This document shows positions 35,754 to 44,679 of a stretch of DNA of 64,000 nucleotides, in pieces. The notes under the pieces are model-generated. The model saw only the letters and a list, made by a program, of their open reading frames with translations, made no database searches and had not been told where the DNA came from. The position numbers and the translations under genes were made by a program. This DNA comes from Rhodobiaceae bacterium. GTDB lineage: Bacteria > Pseudomonadota > Alphaproteobacteria > Parvibaculales > Parvibaculaceae. The stretch is taken from the NCBI GenBank assembly GCA_021404525.1, contig JAAWWE010000001.1:682001-746000 (forward strand). Direction: 5' to 3'. Positions within the stretch are counted from its first letter, which is position 1. Each line of letters starts with the position of its first letter.

Positions 35754-36791
35754 ATGGCAGAATTGGCAAAAGGGCTCAAACTACGCCTCGACCCTGAGGA
35801 CGAATACACCCATACCCCAGATGCGGCTGCGAACTACAATGAAAGCATGTATTTCAACATGTTCGACCCCGAGCAAAAAGTTGGGGGATGGTTTCGTATC
35901 GGCAACAGACCGAACGAACATTATGCAGAGACATCGGTCTGTCTCTATCTACCCGATGGCCGGGTGGGCTTCATGTTTGGCCGTCCCAAAATTGAAAACA
36001 ACGACGCCATGGATGCCGGTGGCCTGAAAGTCGATATCATCGAGCCTTTTAAGAGACTAAAGGTGACATACGAAGGCAAGGTGTTGCTGCTCGATAAACC
36101 CTTCGACATGGCAAACCCATCTCAGGCTTTCAAAGATCACCCAACAGTCCCCTGTTCTGTCTCGCTCGACTATGAAGGCGTTTCGCCCATGTTTGGCGGC
36201 GAGACAGTGAAGGAAGACGGAAATTCACTCGATATTGATCCTGAGAAGTCATTCGCCAAAGCCCACTATGAGCAGCATATGGCCGCCAGGGGCACGATTA
36301 AGATAGGCGACGAAGAGTGGTCCGTATCAGGCTTTGGCCTGAGGGATAAAAGTTGGGGGCCGCGGCATTGGCAGGCGATCAATTGGTACCGCTGGCTCCC
36401 AATGAACTTTGGGCGTGACTTCGGCATGATGATTTCCATCGTGACCAATGAGGAAGGCCAGGAACGCCACGGGGGTATGGTCCTGAAAGACGGAGCGTAT
36501 GATTTGATCGAGGACGTGAAGATCGAAAGCGAATGGGATGAGAATTTTTACCAAACATCGCTCCGCGCCGAGGTGAAAACAAAATCCGGGGCGAGCTACA
36601 CAGTAGATGGAAAAGTTCTCTCCCTTATTCCACTGCGCAATCGTCGCAAAACGCCGGACGGTCAGCAGCTCAATACGCGGATTACAGAAGGCATGACCGA
36701 ATATCGCTGTGACGGGCATGTTGGCTACGGTCTGTCTGAATATCTTGATCAGATTATCGACGGCAAACCATCTGGGCTTCTCCGACCATGA
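35754..36791 (+). CDS. DUF7064/CrtC-like lipocalin-fold protein, first gene of the phosphotransferase operon
   Basis: A 345-residue soluble protein from the ATG at 35754, with GGGAGGAAG upstream. Features such as NESMYFNMFDPEQKVGGWFRIGN (in two halves), YLPDGRVGFMFGRPK and FGLRDKSWGPRHWQAINWYRW match the pattern of DUF7064/7065 proteins, which resemble the hydroxyneurosporene synthase (CrtC) fold. The WGPR segment is the most conserved part. No activity is established. Its stop overlaps the ATG of the phosphotransferase by 4 bp, and the two families often occur together next to acyl-CoA catabolism genes. Confidence 0.72.
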   Translation: MAELAKGLKLRLDPEDEYTHTPDAAANYNESMYFNMFDPEQKVGGWFRIGNRPNEHYAETSVCLYLPDGRVGFMFGRPKIENNDAMDAGGLKVDIIEPFKRLKVTYEGKVLLLDKPFDMANPSQAFKDHPTVPCSVSLDYEGVSPMFGGETVKEDGNSLDIDPEKSFAKAHYEQHMAARGTIKIGDEEWSVSGFGLRDKSWGPRHWQAINWYRWLPMNFGRDFGMMISIVTNEEGQERHGGMVLKDGAYDLIEDVKIESEWDENFYQTSLRAEVKTKSGASYTVDGKVLSLIPLRNRRKTPDGQQLNTRITEGMTEYRCDGHVGYGLSEYLDQIIDGKPSGLLRP

Positions 36792-37789
36792 CAACACCTG
36801 CGGAACAATTAACTGAAGGGTTGACCAAGGTGGCCGCGCAGCATTTCGGCGGCGCGACAATAACCGACTTAAAGCGTCTATCTGGCGGGGCAAGTCAGGA
36901 AACCTGGTCATTCAAAACACACAAAGACGGTGAAGTAGAGGCGCTGATCCTTCGTCGGGCACCCGGCGGAGGCGACGGCAATGCGAGTGGAACAGCTGTC
37001 GGGCTGGAAACGGAGGCGAAGCTGATTCAGCTGGCAGCAGAAGCTGGCGTCGTCGTACCAACAGTCCGATATGTGGCTGCGAGTTCTGACGGTCTTGGGA
37101 GTGGTTTTATTATGAACCACGTGGACGGTGAGACCTTGGGATCAAAGATCGTGCGCACAGAAGACTTTGCCGCTGTCCGCCCCAAGCTTGCACGCCAATG
37201 TGGCGAGGCGCTCGCAAAACTCCACGCGGTGCCGGTGAAGTCTTTGCCCCCTCTTCGGGTCTCCCCGGCGGTTGAGGAGATTTCGCGCTATCGCGAGGTT
37301 TACAAAACCCACGGACATCCGCACCCGGTATTCGATTTGGCGTTCAAGTGGCTCGCCGACAATGTGCCTGATGATGATCGTCAAACACTGGTGCATGGGG
37401 ACTTTCGAAACGGCAACATTATGTTTGATCCAACACACGGTGTGTCAGCCATTCTTGATTGGGAGCTGGCGCATATTGGTGACCCGATGGAGGATATGGG
37501 TTGGATCTGCGTGAACTCCTGGCGTTTTGGTGGCATTGACAAGCCTGTTGGAGGTTTTGGAGAACGCGAGGACATGTTCGCCGGGTACGAAGCATCTGGT
37601 GGCCCCAAGGTAGACCCGGACAGGGTCAAGTTCTGGGAGGTGCTTGGCACGCTTAAATGGGGCGTCATGTGCACCACCATGTATGAAGCCTTCAAAACAG
37701 GCATGGACCGGTCAGTTGAACGGGCAGCGATTGGCCGACGATCATCAGAAACAGAAATCGATCTGCTATACCTGCTGGCAGCAGACTGA
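36788..37789 (+). CDS. Phosphotransferase family protein (APH/ACAD10-like)
   Basis: A 333-residue kinase-like protein of the aminoglycoside phosphotransferase (APH/ACAD10) family. The glycine-rich start LSGGASQETWSF, the catalytic LVHGDFRNGNIMFDP and the metal-binding ILDWELAHIGDPMEDMGW are intact. In eukaryotes the related ACAD10/11 domain phosphorylates 4-hydroxyacyl-CoA before dehydration. A similar role on a hydroxyacyl-CoA is plausible here given the enoyl-CoA hydratase two genes later, but that is inference. It is coupled by ATGA to the preceding gene and is 10 bp from the DUF6285 gene. Confidence 0.88.
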   Translation: MTTPAEQLTEGLTKVAAQHFGGATITDLKRLSGGASQETWSFKTHKDGEVEALILRRAPGGGDGNASGTAVGLETEAKLIQLAAEAGVVVPTVRYVAASSDGLGSGFIMNHVDGETLGSKIVRTEDFAAVRPKLARQCGEALAKLHAVPVKSLPPLRVSPAVEEISRYREVYKTHGHPHPVFDLAFKWLADNVPDDDRQTLVHGDFRNGNIMFDPTHGVSAILDWELAHIGDPMEDMGWICVNSWRFGGIDKPVGGFGEREDMFAGYEASGGPKVDPDRVKFWEVLGTLKWGVMCTTMYEAFKTGMDRSVERAAIGRRSSETEIDLLYLLAAD

Positions 37790-37799
37790 GAGGATAGTC

Positions 37800-38183
37800 A
37801 TGCAAGATCTACCAACCTCATTGGAAATTGTCGGCGTGGTGAGTGATTTCATGCGCGAGCAGGTGCTACCCGAATTGGAGGGTCGGACGCGGTTCCACGC
37901 CCTTGTCGCAGCAAATGCTCTCGATATCGTTCAGCGGGAACTCGAGACCGCGCCGACGGCGAACCTTATGGAAGTCGCCCGACTGCAGGCTCTGTTGTCA
38001 TCAAAGGAAACCAACCTTGAGGTGCTGAACAGGAAGTTGAGCGATCATATTGAAACAGGCGCTCTCACCCTCGACACGCCAGGGCTGAAGGAACATCTCT
38101 GGACAAGCACACTAACTAAGCTGTCCATCGATCAACCGAAATACTCCGCCTACAAAAAAGCGTTGAAGGAAAACCGGACATGA
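37800..38183 (+). CDS. DUF6285 domain-containing protein
   Basis: A 127-residue helical protein starting MQDLPTSLEIV at 37800; the open frame extends to 37644 inside the phosphotransferase, but AGAGGATAGTC before 37800 and the conserved start favour this site. The motif LEGRTRFHALVAANALDIVQREL is the DUF6285 signature. These small proteins are nearly always encoded directly after an APH-like phosphotransferase and may be its partner. The gene ends in an ATGA overlap with the enoyl-CoA hydratase. Confidence 0.85.
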   Translation: MQDLPTSLEIVGVVSDFMREQVLPELEGRTRFHALVAANALDIVQRELETAPTANLMEVARLQALLSSKETNLEVLNRKLSDHIETGALTLDTPGLKEHLWTSTLTKLSIDQPKYSAYKKALKENRT

Positions 38184-38992
38184 GCGATCCACTCGTCGGC
38201 TTTGAGAAAAGGGACGGTCTGGCGATTGTCACATTCAACAACCCACCACGCGGATATCTCAACCAGGCACAAGTCGCAGAGCTCGCGGCTCATCTTGATG
38301 TAATTGAGAAGGATGATGGCATTCGGGCTGTGATTTTCACCGGCGGCGTTCCTGGCGTGTTTATTCGCCACTATGATGTGGGGGAAATCCAGGGCGCGAC
38401 CGACGCTGTTCAAAAAAGCGGTCTCGACGCAGCGGGACTTATGGAAGCAGGCAAACGCGGCAATCCCATTTCACACCTGTTCGATCGTGTGGACCAGCTT
38501 CACATGCCCACAATTGCGGCAATCAACGGCTTTTGCCAGGGCGGCGGATTTGAATTCGCGCTGTGCTGCGACATCAGAATTGCAGAGCGCGGGGACTATC
38601 GGATTGGTCTGCCGGAGACCAATATCGGCATCTTTCCAGGTGCGGGCGGAACACAGCGCCTACCCCGCGTGATTGGCGAAGCGCGCGCCCTAGAGTTGAT
38701 CCTTCGAGGCAAGACCGTGGCACCGGCGGAAGCGGCAGAGATTGGGATGGTACACCATCTGGCCGAAAACACCGCACTTGAGCTGGCATATGAAATTGCC
38801 GAGGATTTCAAGAACAAGCCCGCGAGGGCACTGGCGGACGCAAAAGCACTGGTGAAATCAGCGACGACCACCCCGCTCAGCGATGGATGTGCTAATGAAC
38901 GGGGCCGTTTTTCAGCATTGCTTCTGGAAGACCAAGAGGCGACGCAGCTGATGGCCGAGTTCATGGCCAGCGGCGAAGACATAAACACTTAG
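38180..38992 (+). CDS. Enoyl-CoA hydratase/isomerase family protein
   Basis: A 270-residue crotonase. The oxyanion-hole segments are AVIFTGGVPGVFIRHYDVGE and INGFCQGGGFEFALCCDIRIAE; the second catalytic region PETNIGIFPGAGGTQRLPR retains the Glu used by hydratases. It would hydrate a 2-enoyl-CoA or isomerise a related acyl-CoA. It closes a four-gene, partly overlapping operon with the DUF7064-like, phosphotransferase and DUF6285 genes. Confidence 0.92.
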   Translation: MSDPLVGFEKRDGLAIVTFNNPPRGYLNQAQVAELAAHLDVIEKDDGIRAVIFTGGVPGVFIRHYDVGEIQGATDAVQKSGLDAAGLMEAGKRGNPISHLFDRVDQLHMPTIAAINGFCQGGGFEFALCCDIRIAERGDYRIGLPETNIGIFPGAGGTQRLPRVIGEARALELILRGKTVAPAEAAEIGMVHHLAENTALELAYEIAEDFKNKPARALADAKALVKSATTTPLSDGCANERGRFSALLLEDQEATQLMAEFMASGEDINT

Positions 38993-39009
38993 GGCAGAGA
39001 TCAAAGACC

Positions 39010-40128
39010 ATGTTGAAGAAGATTTTCTATGGAATTGCCGGGCTGGTGATGATCGCTGCCATTGGCGCGCTAACGCTTTATCTCAACCCAAAATTGGGCC
39101 AGCGTCTTTTCTTAAAACCGTCTGCTAGCTTTGATGAGGCAAATGTGCCTCCCGCGCCTGACTATTCACAACCTGATGCCTGGGCGGCCCTTCCGACGAA
39201 GGATGACAAAGCAGACGTTGTGCCGCCTGAAAGTGGAATCCTTGATGGGCAGGATGCTGCTGTGGTCGACGTGTTTTTCGTGCATCCAACGACCTACTAT
39301 CAGGACGACATGTGGAATGCGCGGTATGACGAGCCCGGCGAAACAAAAGACTTTCTTGAAAATGGCGTCCTGCGGCATCAGGCAGCTGTGTTTAACAGCA
39401 GCGCCCGCGTGTTTGCCCCTCGCTATAGACAGGCAACGCTCTACGCTTTTATGGGTGAGGAACCGGATACTTACCAGGCTCTTGAGTTCGCATATGGAGA
39501 CGTTGCCAACGCGTTTGAATATTTCATTGAAAACCTCAACGAAGGCCGGCCATTTATTCTAGCTTCCCACAGTCAGGGGTCGCTTCATGGCATGAAACTC
39601 CTTCAGGAGAAGATCGCAGGGACCAATCTCGCAAACCGAATGGTGGCAGCCTATCTCGTCGGCTTTTCCATTCCTGAAGAGTTGGGCGCAGAGGGCGTCG
39701 GGCCTTGCCAGGAAGCACACACTACAGGCTGCTACCTGAACTGGAATTCGGTCACATCAGAGGCTGAAACGATGGGATGGAAGGAAACGACAAAGATCTG
39801 GATTGAGGGCAAGTTGCAGCATATTGGCGGGCGCAAGATTGCATGCGTGAACCCGATTAACGGAAATTTGGGGGGTATCGCTGAAGCAACCGGCAATCTG
39901 GGTGCACAGCCATTCGCAGACAGCGAAGAGTCCATTCGCACGCTTCGTCCAGAAGCAACAGGTGCCGCGTGTGACGATGGTATGCTGATTGTGACACCAC
40001 CAGATGATGATGAGGGCTTCACCTATGGTGCTTTTGGCGGTGACTATCACATCTACGACTACAACCTCTTTCATATGAATCTGCGCGCCGATGTTTCGCG
40101 CCGCATTGATTCCTTTTGGAAAAGATAA
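39010..40128 (+). CDS. DUF3089 family alpha/beta hydrolase, membrane-anchored
   Basis: A 372-residue protein with one N-terminal hydrophobic segment (IFYGIAGLVMIAAIGALTLYL in part), probably an uncleaved anchor facing the periplasm. The DUF3089 lipase-like domain follows: VFFVHPTTYYQDDMWNAR, a G-x-S-x-G-like elbow ASHSQGSLHGM with the probable nucleophile Ser, and a C-terminal YHIYDYNLFHMNLR with a candidate His. Two Cys in GPCQEAHTTGCYLNW may form a disulfide. It starts 17 bp after the enoyl-CoA hydratase and could be part of that operon. Confidence 0.85.
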   Translation: MLKKIFYGIAGLVMIAAIGALTLYLNPKLGQRLFLKPSASFDEANVPPAPDYSQPDAWAALPTKDDKADVVPPESGILDGQDAAVVDVFFVHPTTYYQDDMWNARYDEPGETKDFLENGVLRHQAAVFNSSARVFAPRYRQATLYAFMGEEPDTYQALEFAYGDVANAFEYFIENLNEGRPFILASHSQGSLHGMKLLQEKIAGTNLANRMVAAYLVGFSIPEELGAEGVGPCQEAHTTGCYLNWNSVTSEAETMGWKETTKIWIEGKLQHIGGRKIACVNPINGNLGGIAEATGNLGAQPFADSEESIRTLRPEATGAACDDGMLIVTPPDDDEGFTYGAFGGDYHIYDYNLFHMNLRADVSRRIDSFWKR

Positions 40129-40237
40129 GAACTCTTTCGCTGAAGGCTTGATTTCACCCGAGTTGGCCCCAGTTTCTTATCAGAGATGTGGGGAAGAAGG
40201 TGCCTGTGTATTGGGTGCTTTATGCACGGGGATATGA

Positions 40238-40720
40238 ATGCCGTTTCAACCGATTCAATCGGATGACATTCCAGAGGCTCACCCAGTTCGGGCCTATCTC
40301 CGCCATTTCGAAGGTCACAAAACCAGTGCTGGCGTGTTGTCTGGTCAGGAATTTGACCCCTTGCAGGTAGCGTCCCTTCTTCCATGGTTACTCATCTTGG
40401 ATGTTGTTCCCAGGTACGATCCGCCAGTCTATCGGTACCGTTTTGCCGGGCCGAAATGCTGTGAATTGTTTGGCATCGACTACACTGGAAAATTGCTGGG
40501 CGATGATCTGCCTGTCGAGGCCGCAGAGCGCCGCCGCCAGGAATTCCATGAGGTTGTTGAGGGACACGTGCCTGTGTTTGCCCGCGCCAATGTTCCCTTG
40601 CCGGGCAAAGAGCATAAAGAGATTTACCGGGGAGTGTTTCCGCTCGCTAAAAGAGATTCAGACATCATAGATCAGCTGCATGTGGTGATTGCTCCCATCA
40701 GTGAGACGACTGAAACATAG
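40238..40720 (+). CDS. PAS domain-containing protein (PAS_5 family)
   Basis: A 160-residue protein consisting of a single PAS_5-type domain common in alphaproteobacteria. The signature LPWLLILDVVPRYDPPVYRYRFAGPKC, in two pieces, and the GDDLP segment are typical. No output domain is attached, so it is a stand-alone sensor or adaptor of unknown partner. The ATG at 40238 has a GGGGATATGA context and only a weak ribosome binding site. A LysR gene converges 38 bp downstream. Confidence 0.82.
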   Translation: MPFQPIQSDDIPEAHPVRAYLRHFEGHKTSAGVLSGQEFDPLQVASLLPWLLILDVVPRYDPPVYRYRFAGPKCCELFGIDYTGKLLGDDLPVEAAERRRQEFHEVVEGHVPVFARANVPLPGKEHKEIYRGVFPLAKRDSDIIDQLHVVIAPISETTET

Positions 40721-40758
40721 GTTGGTTACAGTGAGCATGAACGGTCTTCGCCGTCTGC

Positions 40759-41661
40759 TTATCTCGCGAGTGCCTCCGCGAGAATATCAAAGACCAGTCG
40801 AACCCGAGGACTCGTATGAACTTCGCTGTGAGCAATAATCCAGACAGGGACATGAATGGGCGGCAACTCCGGTAGGACTTGCTCAAGCTGGAGTAACTCG
40901 ACCATATTGGTCGTTGGCATGAAGTTCTTAGGCATAAAGCCTATGCCGAGTCCCTGGCTGATCATTTCATACATCGCAACGCCATTGTTCGTCGTAATCT
41001 TGAATTGCTCACGCTTGAGGGGGAGGCCTATTTCAGCGAGTGCTGGCAACATGCGTTCCGGGTCTTCAGGGCCAATAAACACTGCGTCGGCGAGGTCTGC
41101 TGGACTGTTTGGCCGACCATAAGAATCCAAATACTTCGGCGATGAGAACAGGTGGGCCGAAGTTTCGTTCACAAGTTTTGCGATGAGATTAGGTTCTTCG
41201 GGACGCGCATGGCGAATTGCTATATCTGCCTCACGACGACGAAGGTCCTGAACGCTATTTGATGCGACCACATCCAGTTCAATACCGGGGGCTGCCTCTC
41301 GAATGGTTTTCAGAATTTGAGGCAGATGATAGGCGGACATTGCATCAGTTGCGGTAATACTGACTTTTCCCTCCAACATCTGAGATTGTCCAAGAGCGCT
41401 GAGCGAAAACCGGCCTGCTGCTTCTCCCATTGTGCGAACATGCGTGAGAAGCTCTCTACCAGAATCTGTGAGGGCAAGTGACTTCCCTACCCGCTCAAAA
41501 AGTGTGACTCCGAGGCTGGCTTCCAAGGCCGCGACTTGTCGGCCGAGGGTCGGCTGAGTAAGTCCAAGAGCCCGCGCAGCCCCAGACAGGGACCCCTCTT
41601 CGGCGGTGACAAGGAATGACCGTGCCTGGTTCCAATCAAAAGTGACCGATGTCCAATCCAT
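40759..41661 (-). CDS. LysR family transcriptional regulator
   Basis: A 300-residue LTTR. The N-terminal winged helix reads WNQARSFLVTAEEGSLSGAARALGLTQPTLGRQVAALE in pieces, followed by a type 2 periplasmic-binding-like effector domain. Its gene diverges from the methyltransferase gene across 99 bp. The gap contains the LysR-type site TTGCA-N5-TGCAA, so it most likely regulates itself and the methyltransferase. Confidence 0.93.
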   Translation of the reverse strand: MDWTSVTFDWNQARSFLVTAEEGSLSGAARALGLTQPTLGRQVAALEASLGVTLFERVGKSLALTDSGRELLTHVRTMGEAAGRFSLSALGQSQMLEGKVSITATDAMSAYHLPQILKTIREAAPGIELDVVASNSVQDLRRREADIAIRHARPEEPNLIAKLVNETSAHLFSSPKYLDSYGRPNSPADLADAVFIGPEDPERMLPALAEIGLPLKREQFKITTNNGVAMYEMISQGLGIGFMPKNFMPTTNMVELLQLEQVLPELPPIHVPVWIIAHSEVHTSPRVRLVFDILAEALAR

Positions 41662-41703
41662 GCATTTATGTATATCGAACGTACCAATTTTGGCAATTTA
41701 TCT

Positions 41704-41718
41704 TTGCAACGTGTGCAA
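41704..41718. promoter_or_regulatory. LysR-type binding site (T-N11-A dyad)
   Basis: TTGCAACGTGTGCAA is a perfect 5-bp inverted repeat with a 5-base spacer and contains the T-N11-A core of LysR boxes. It lies between the divergent LysR and methyltransferase genes, 43 bp from each start. Confidence 0.65.
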
Positions 41719-41760
41719 TTACGTAGATGGTCTGGATAGATGATTGACAGAGGAACACCA

Positions 41761-42384
41761 ATGACCAGCGATGCCAGATTTTGGGATCAAACAGCTGAGA
41801 AATATGCGGCGTCGCCCATAAAGGACCAGGTGGCTTATGAGCACACGCTTGCGGAAACCCGGAAATATCTCAACTCGGGCGATGATCTTTTGGAGATTGG
41901 TTGCGGCACCGGCGGCACCGCTCTGCTTCTGGCTGATGCAGTAAGCCACATTACGGCGACAGATATCTCCGCAAATATGATCAGTATCGGGGCACAAAAA
42001 GCCGCAGCGCAGTCAGTGGCGAATGTGGAGTTTATTCAGGCAACGCCGGCTGACACAAAACTCGCGACAAAGTCTTACGATGCGATCACCGGGTTCAATA
42101 TTCTACATCTTTTGCCTGATCTGGAGGGAGACCTCCTGGCTCTGCGCGCGCGTCTAAAGCCAGGGGGCGTGCTGATCTCCAAGACGCCCTGTATTTCAGA
42201 TTGGAAGTGGAGTGCCCTCGGGCGTATCGCCATTCCCATCATGCAGTTTTTTGGGAAAGCACCTTATGTGTGTTTCTTGAAAGGCTCAGATGTCGAAGAC
42301 AAAATCGAGGCAGCCGGGTTCGAGATTATTGTGAGTGAGAACCACAATGCGTTTAGCCGCTTCATCGTCGCGAAGAAGGTTTAG
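41761..42384 (+). CDS. Class I SAM-dependent methyltransferase
   Basis: A 207-residue small-molecule methyltransferase from the ATG at 41761, preceded by AGAGGAACACC; an ATG at 41740 is also in frame. Motif I is LLEIGCGTGGTALLLAD, with TATDISANMISI after it and YDAITGFNILHLL as the later motif. The substrate is unknown, but the divergent LysR regulator points to an inducible function. It is monocistronic. Confidence 0.9.
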   Translation: MTSDARFWDQTAEKYAASPIKDQVAYEHTLAETRKYLNSGDDLLEIGCGTGGTALLLADAVSHITATDISANMISIGAQKAAAQSVANVEFIQATPADTKLATKSYDAITGFNILHLLPDLEGDLLALRARLKPGGVLISKTPCISDWKWSALGRIAIPIMQFFGKAPYVCFLKGSDVEDKIEAAGFEIIVSENHNAFSRFIVAKKV

Positions 42385-42514
42385 ATCAGATAGAAGTGCT
42401 GTGCCAAGTGTGGGCATACTTGCGCCTTCAATTTGCGATTGATGAATGAGTCCAGCAAGCACCTTCCTAATATGATATCGTCATTTCGTTTAATGTTCTG
42501 GGGAGAGCGTGGAA

Positions 42515-43345
42515 ATGTTACGAGTGTCGTTAGGAGTTTTGTTTGGGTGTTTTGTTTGGAGTTCATCGGCATTGGCGGACCCGGCGGATAGCACCATCAT
42601 CGCGGTTATGGACGGTAAGACCTACACGTATGGTGAGCTCAAGCCGAGTTCAGATGAGCGCAAAGACATCGTGAAATACCTCCGCGACGGCGTGCTGGAT
42701 GAGCGGCTTCTGTCGTCAGCCGCATCAAAGTTACGACCTATTGCACTTGAAAAAGTAACCGAAAATCTTCAGCCGTCTTGCGTACTAACACCATCGCAAG
42801 AACAAATAGATGCATTTACCACCTGGTGGCGGGAACGTGCGTTTGAGTATCTAGATGCTCGAATTGCGTCCATAAAAGCGCAGAACCCAAATGCGCGCAT
42901 TGAGATGGGATCGCCATTTGATAAGCTGGACGAAATTTCATCTGAAAACTCCGATGTTGCCAACGCAGCACGTGACGAGTTGAAGGAATGGCTAATCAAC
43001 CGCTGCTTATTCCAAGCTTACGGTGGCGGGCGTGTTCGAGAAGATCTGGGTGTCTATAAGTTTGTCAGAGGAGCGGAAACGGTCCAGTCTGCAACCACCT
43101 CTCTGGCAGGGTTTCCTTATCCCATTGTTATCTCAGTTGGCACACCTCTGGATGCCTACCTGGCTGCGATGGCCGCCGCTGAGAGCTCAGGATTTCTGAG
43201 TTTTCCTAGTCCGCAAATCGAAGAAATGTTTTATCGCTACTACCGCAATCAAAACCTTGATTATTTTGCTCCGGAGGCTGAAGAAGCTGCAATAGAAACG
43301 GAATACTGGCTACATCCGCTTGTGCCGTTTGTTCCAGGACCGTAA
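42515..43345 (+). CDS. Exported protein of unknown function, SurA-N-like start
   Basis: A 276-residue exported protein from the ATG at 42515, with GGGAGAGCG upstream; a GTG at 42509 is also possible. The signal peptide is LRVSLGVLFGCFVWSSSALA with cleavage before DPADS. The mature N-terminus IIAVMDGKTYTYGELKPS resembles the first strand of SurA/PpiC-type chaperones (a V-x-G-x-x-I/Y-T pattern), but no parvulin domain follows. The rest is helical with three Cys or so. I do not recognise a family. It ends before a bidirectional hairpin. Confidence 0.65.
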   Translation: MLRVSLGVLFGCFVWSSSALADPADSTIIAVMDGKTYTYGELKPSSDERKDIVKYLRDGVLDERLLSSAASKLRPIALEKVTENLQPSCVLTPSQEQIDAFTTWWRERAFEYLDARIASIKAQNPNARIEMGSPFDKLDEISSENSDVANAARDELKEWLINRCLFQAYGGGRVREDLGVYKFVRGAETVQSATTSLAGFPYPIVISVGTPLDAYLAAMAAAESSGFLSFPSPQIEEMFYRYYRNQNLDYFAPEAEEAAIETEYWLHPLVPFVPGP

Positions 43346-43362
43346 GCGTTTGCCATATAAAA

Positions 43363-43385
43363 AGCCGGGCTGTGACAGCCCGGCT
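43363..43385 (-). terminator. Intrinsic terminator, mainly for the thiolase operon
   Basis: AGCCGGGCTGT and ACAGCCCGGCT form an 11-bp inverted repeat around one central base. On the minus strand the hairpin is followed by TTTTTATATGG, a good U-tract, ending the thiolase transcript. On the plus strand CTTCTTCGGG follows, so it may also partly terminate the exported-protein gene. Confidence 0.82.
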
Positions 43386-43408
43386 CTTCTTCGGGTATGC
43401 AAAAGCTC

Positions 43409-44611
43409 TTAAGCGTCGTGAGCGCCGATGATGGCAACCGAGCAAACATTCTGTGAAGGCGCACCGCCCAGATTATGGGTGAGACCGATCTTGGGATTGG
43501 GCAGTTGCCGTTCCCCTGCTCTGCCCTGGAGCTGCAGATACATTTCATATGCCATACGAAGACCGGATGCGCCGATGGGATGCCCGAAGCATTTAAGGCC
43601 CCCATCAATCTGGCAGGGCACATCGCCATCACTGTCATAAAAGCCGTCCATCACGTCTTTCACCGCGCCACCTTCCGGTGAGATGAAGAGATCTTCCATG
43701 GTGACAAGCTCTGTGATGGAGAAGCAATCATGCACTTCCATCATAGAGACTTCCTCGCGAGGGTTTTCAATACCCGCTTCTGCATAGGCTTTCTTCGCGG
43801 CGATCCGCGCGGTGTGGAAATAGCTGCCGTCCCAGCTATTGTGTTGGCTTTCCAGCCCGTTTGACACTGATAGCTGCAGCGCTTTAACCGTTACAATATC
43901 GCTCTTGCCCATTGCCTTCGCGATCTCGGGTGTTGTCACAATCGCTGCCGCAGCACCGTCTGACACGCCGCAGCAATCAAACAGACCAAGCGGCTCGGCA
44001 ATCATCGGCGCCTTCATCACTTGCTCTTCGCTGACTTCATTGCGTAAGTGAGCTTTAGGGTTCTTGGCCCCGTTCGCATGGCTTTTCACTGAGACATGCG
44101 CGATAGCGCGTTTCAGGTCGTCTTTATCAACGCCATGCTTGGCACGATAGGCAGATGCTAGTTGCGCAAAGTTTCCAGGAGCGGAGCCGTTGGGCATCAA
44201 TTGAGGATTGAGCGTGCCTGGGTTTGCAACAGGAAGGCCGCCATAGCCAGTGTCTTTGAGTTTCTCAACGCCAAGAGCGAGCGCAATATCTGCAGCACCA
44301 GAAGCAACGGCATAAACTGCACCGCGCAGAGCTTCAGAGCCAGAGGCGCAGAAATTTTCAACCCGCGTGACGGCGATGTTTGGCAAGCGCAGAGCCACGG
44401 AGAGAGGTGTGCCCCCTTTACCTGTTCCAATCTCGTCAATATGGGTTGAGAACCAGGCAGCGTCCAACTGTGTGGGTTCAATACCCGCATCTTCGATCGC
44501 TTCAAGGTAGGCTTCCACCATCAGCTCTTCTGGGCCGCTGTCCCAGCGTTCGCCGAACTTCGAACATCCCATGCCTAGGATCGCGACTTTGTCTTTAATT
44601 CCTCGTGCCAT
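43409..44611 (-). CDS. Thiolase family protein (SCP-x-like acetyl-CoA acetyltransferase)
   Basis: A 400-residue thiolase of the SCP-x/lipid-transfer branch. Cys88 in VENFCASGSEAL is the acyl-accepting nucleophile. The MEVHDCFSIT segment (His294) and CFGHPIGASG (His344) supply the base residues, and GGAPSQNVCSVAII near the end contains the second Cys. It should either cleave 3-oxoacyl-CoA or condense acetyl-CoA units. CGGAGGGAAGA precedes the ATG. The gene lies 68 bp downstream of the HMG-CoA-synthase-like/DUF35 fusion on the same strand, an association known from archaeal and bacterial thiolase-DUF35 pairs. Confidence 0.93.
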   Translation of the reverse strand: MARGIKDKVAILGMGCSKFGERWDSGPEELMVEAYLEAIEDAGIEPTQLDAAWFSTHIDEIGTGKGGTPLSVALRLPNIAVTRVENFCASGSEALRGAVYAVASGAADIALALGVEKLKDTGYGGLPVANPGTLNPQLMPNGSAPGNFAQLASAYRAKHGVDKDDLKRAIAHVSVKSHANGAKNPKAHLRNEVSEEQVMKAPMIAEPLGLFDCCGVSDGAAAAIVTTPEIAKAMGKSDIVTVKALQLSVSNGLESQHNSWDGSYFHTARIAAKKAYAEAGIENPREEVSMMEVHDCFSITELVTMEDLFISPEGGAVKDVMDGFYDSDGDVPCQIDGGLKCFGHPIGASGLRMAYEMYLQLQGRAGERQLPNPKIGLTHNLGGAPSQNVCSVAIIGAHDA

Positions 44612-44679
44612 TCTTCCCTCCGTCGGGTCGCCCGGCCGGGGCCGGGAGTTGGATACTCTGTTTTGTGTGTCTCTACTGT

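Noticed and set aside
44631..44646. GC-rich dyad CCCGGCC-GG-GGCCGGG between the HMG-CoA-synthase-like and thiolase genes as terminator
   Set aside because: No T-run on either side; the two genes are probably cotranscribed.
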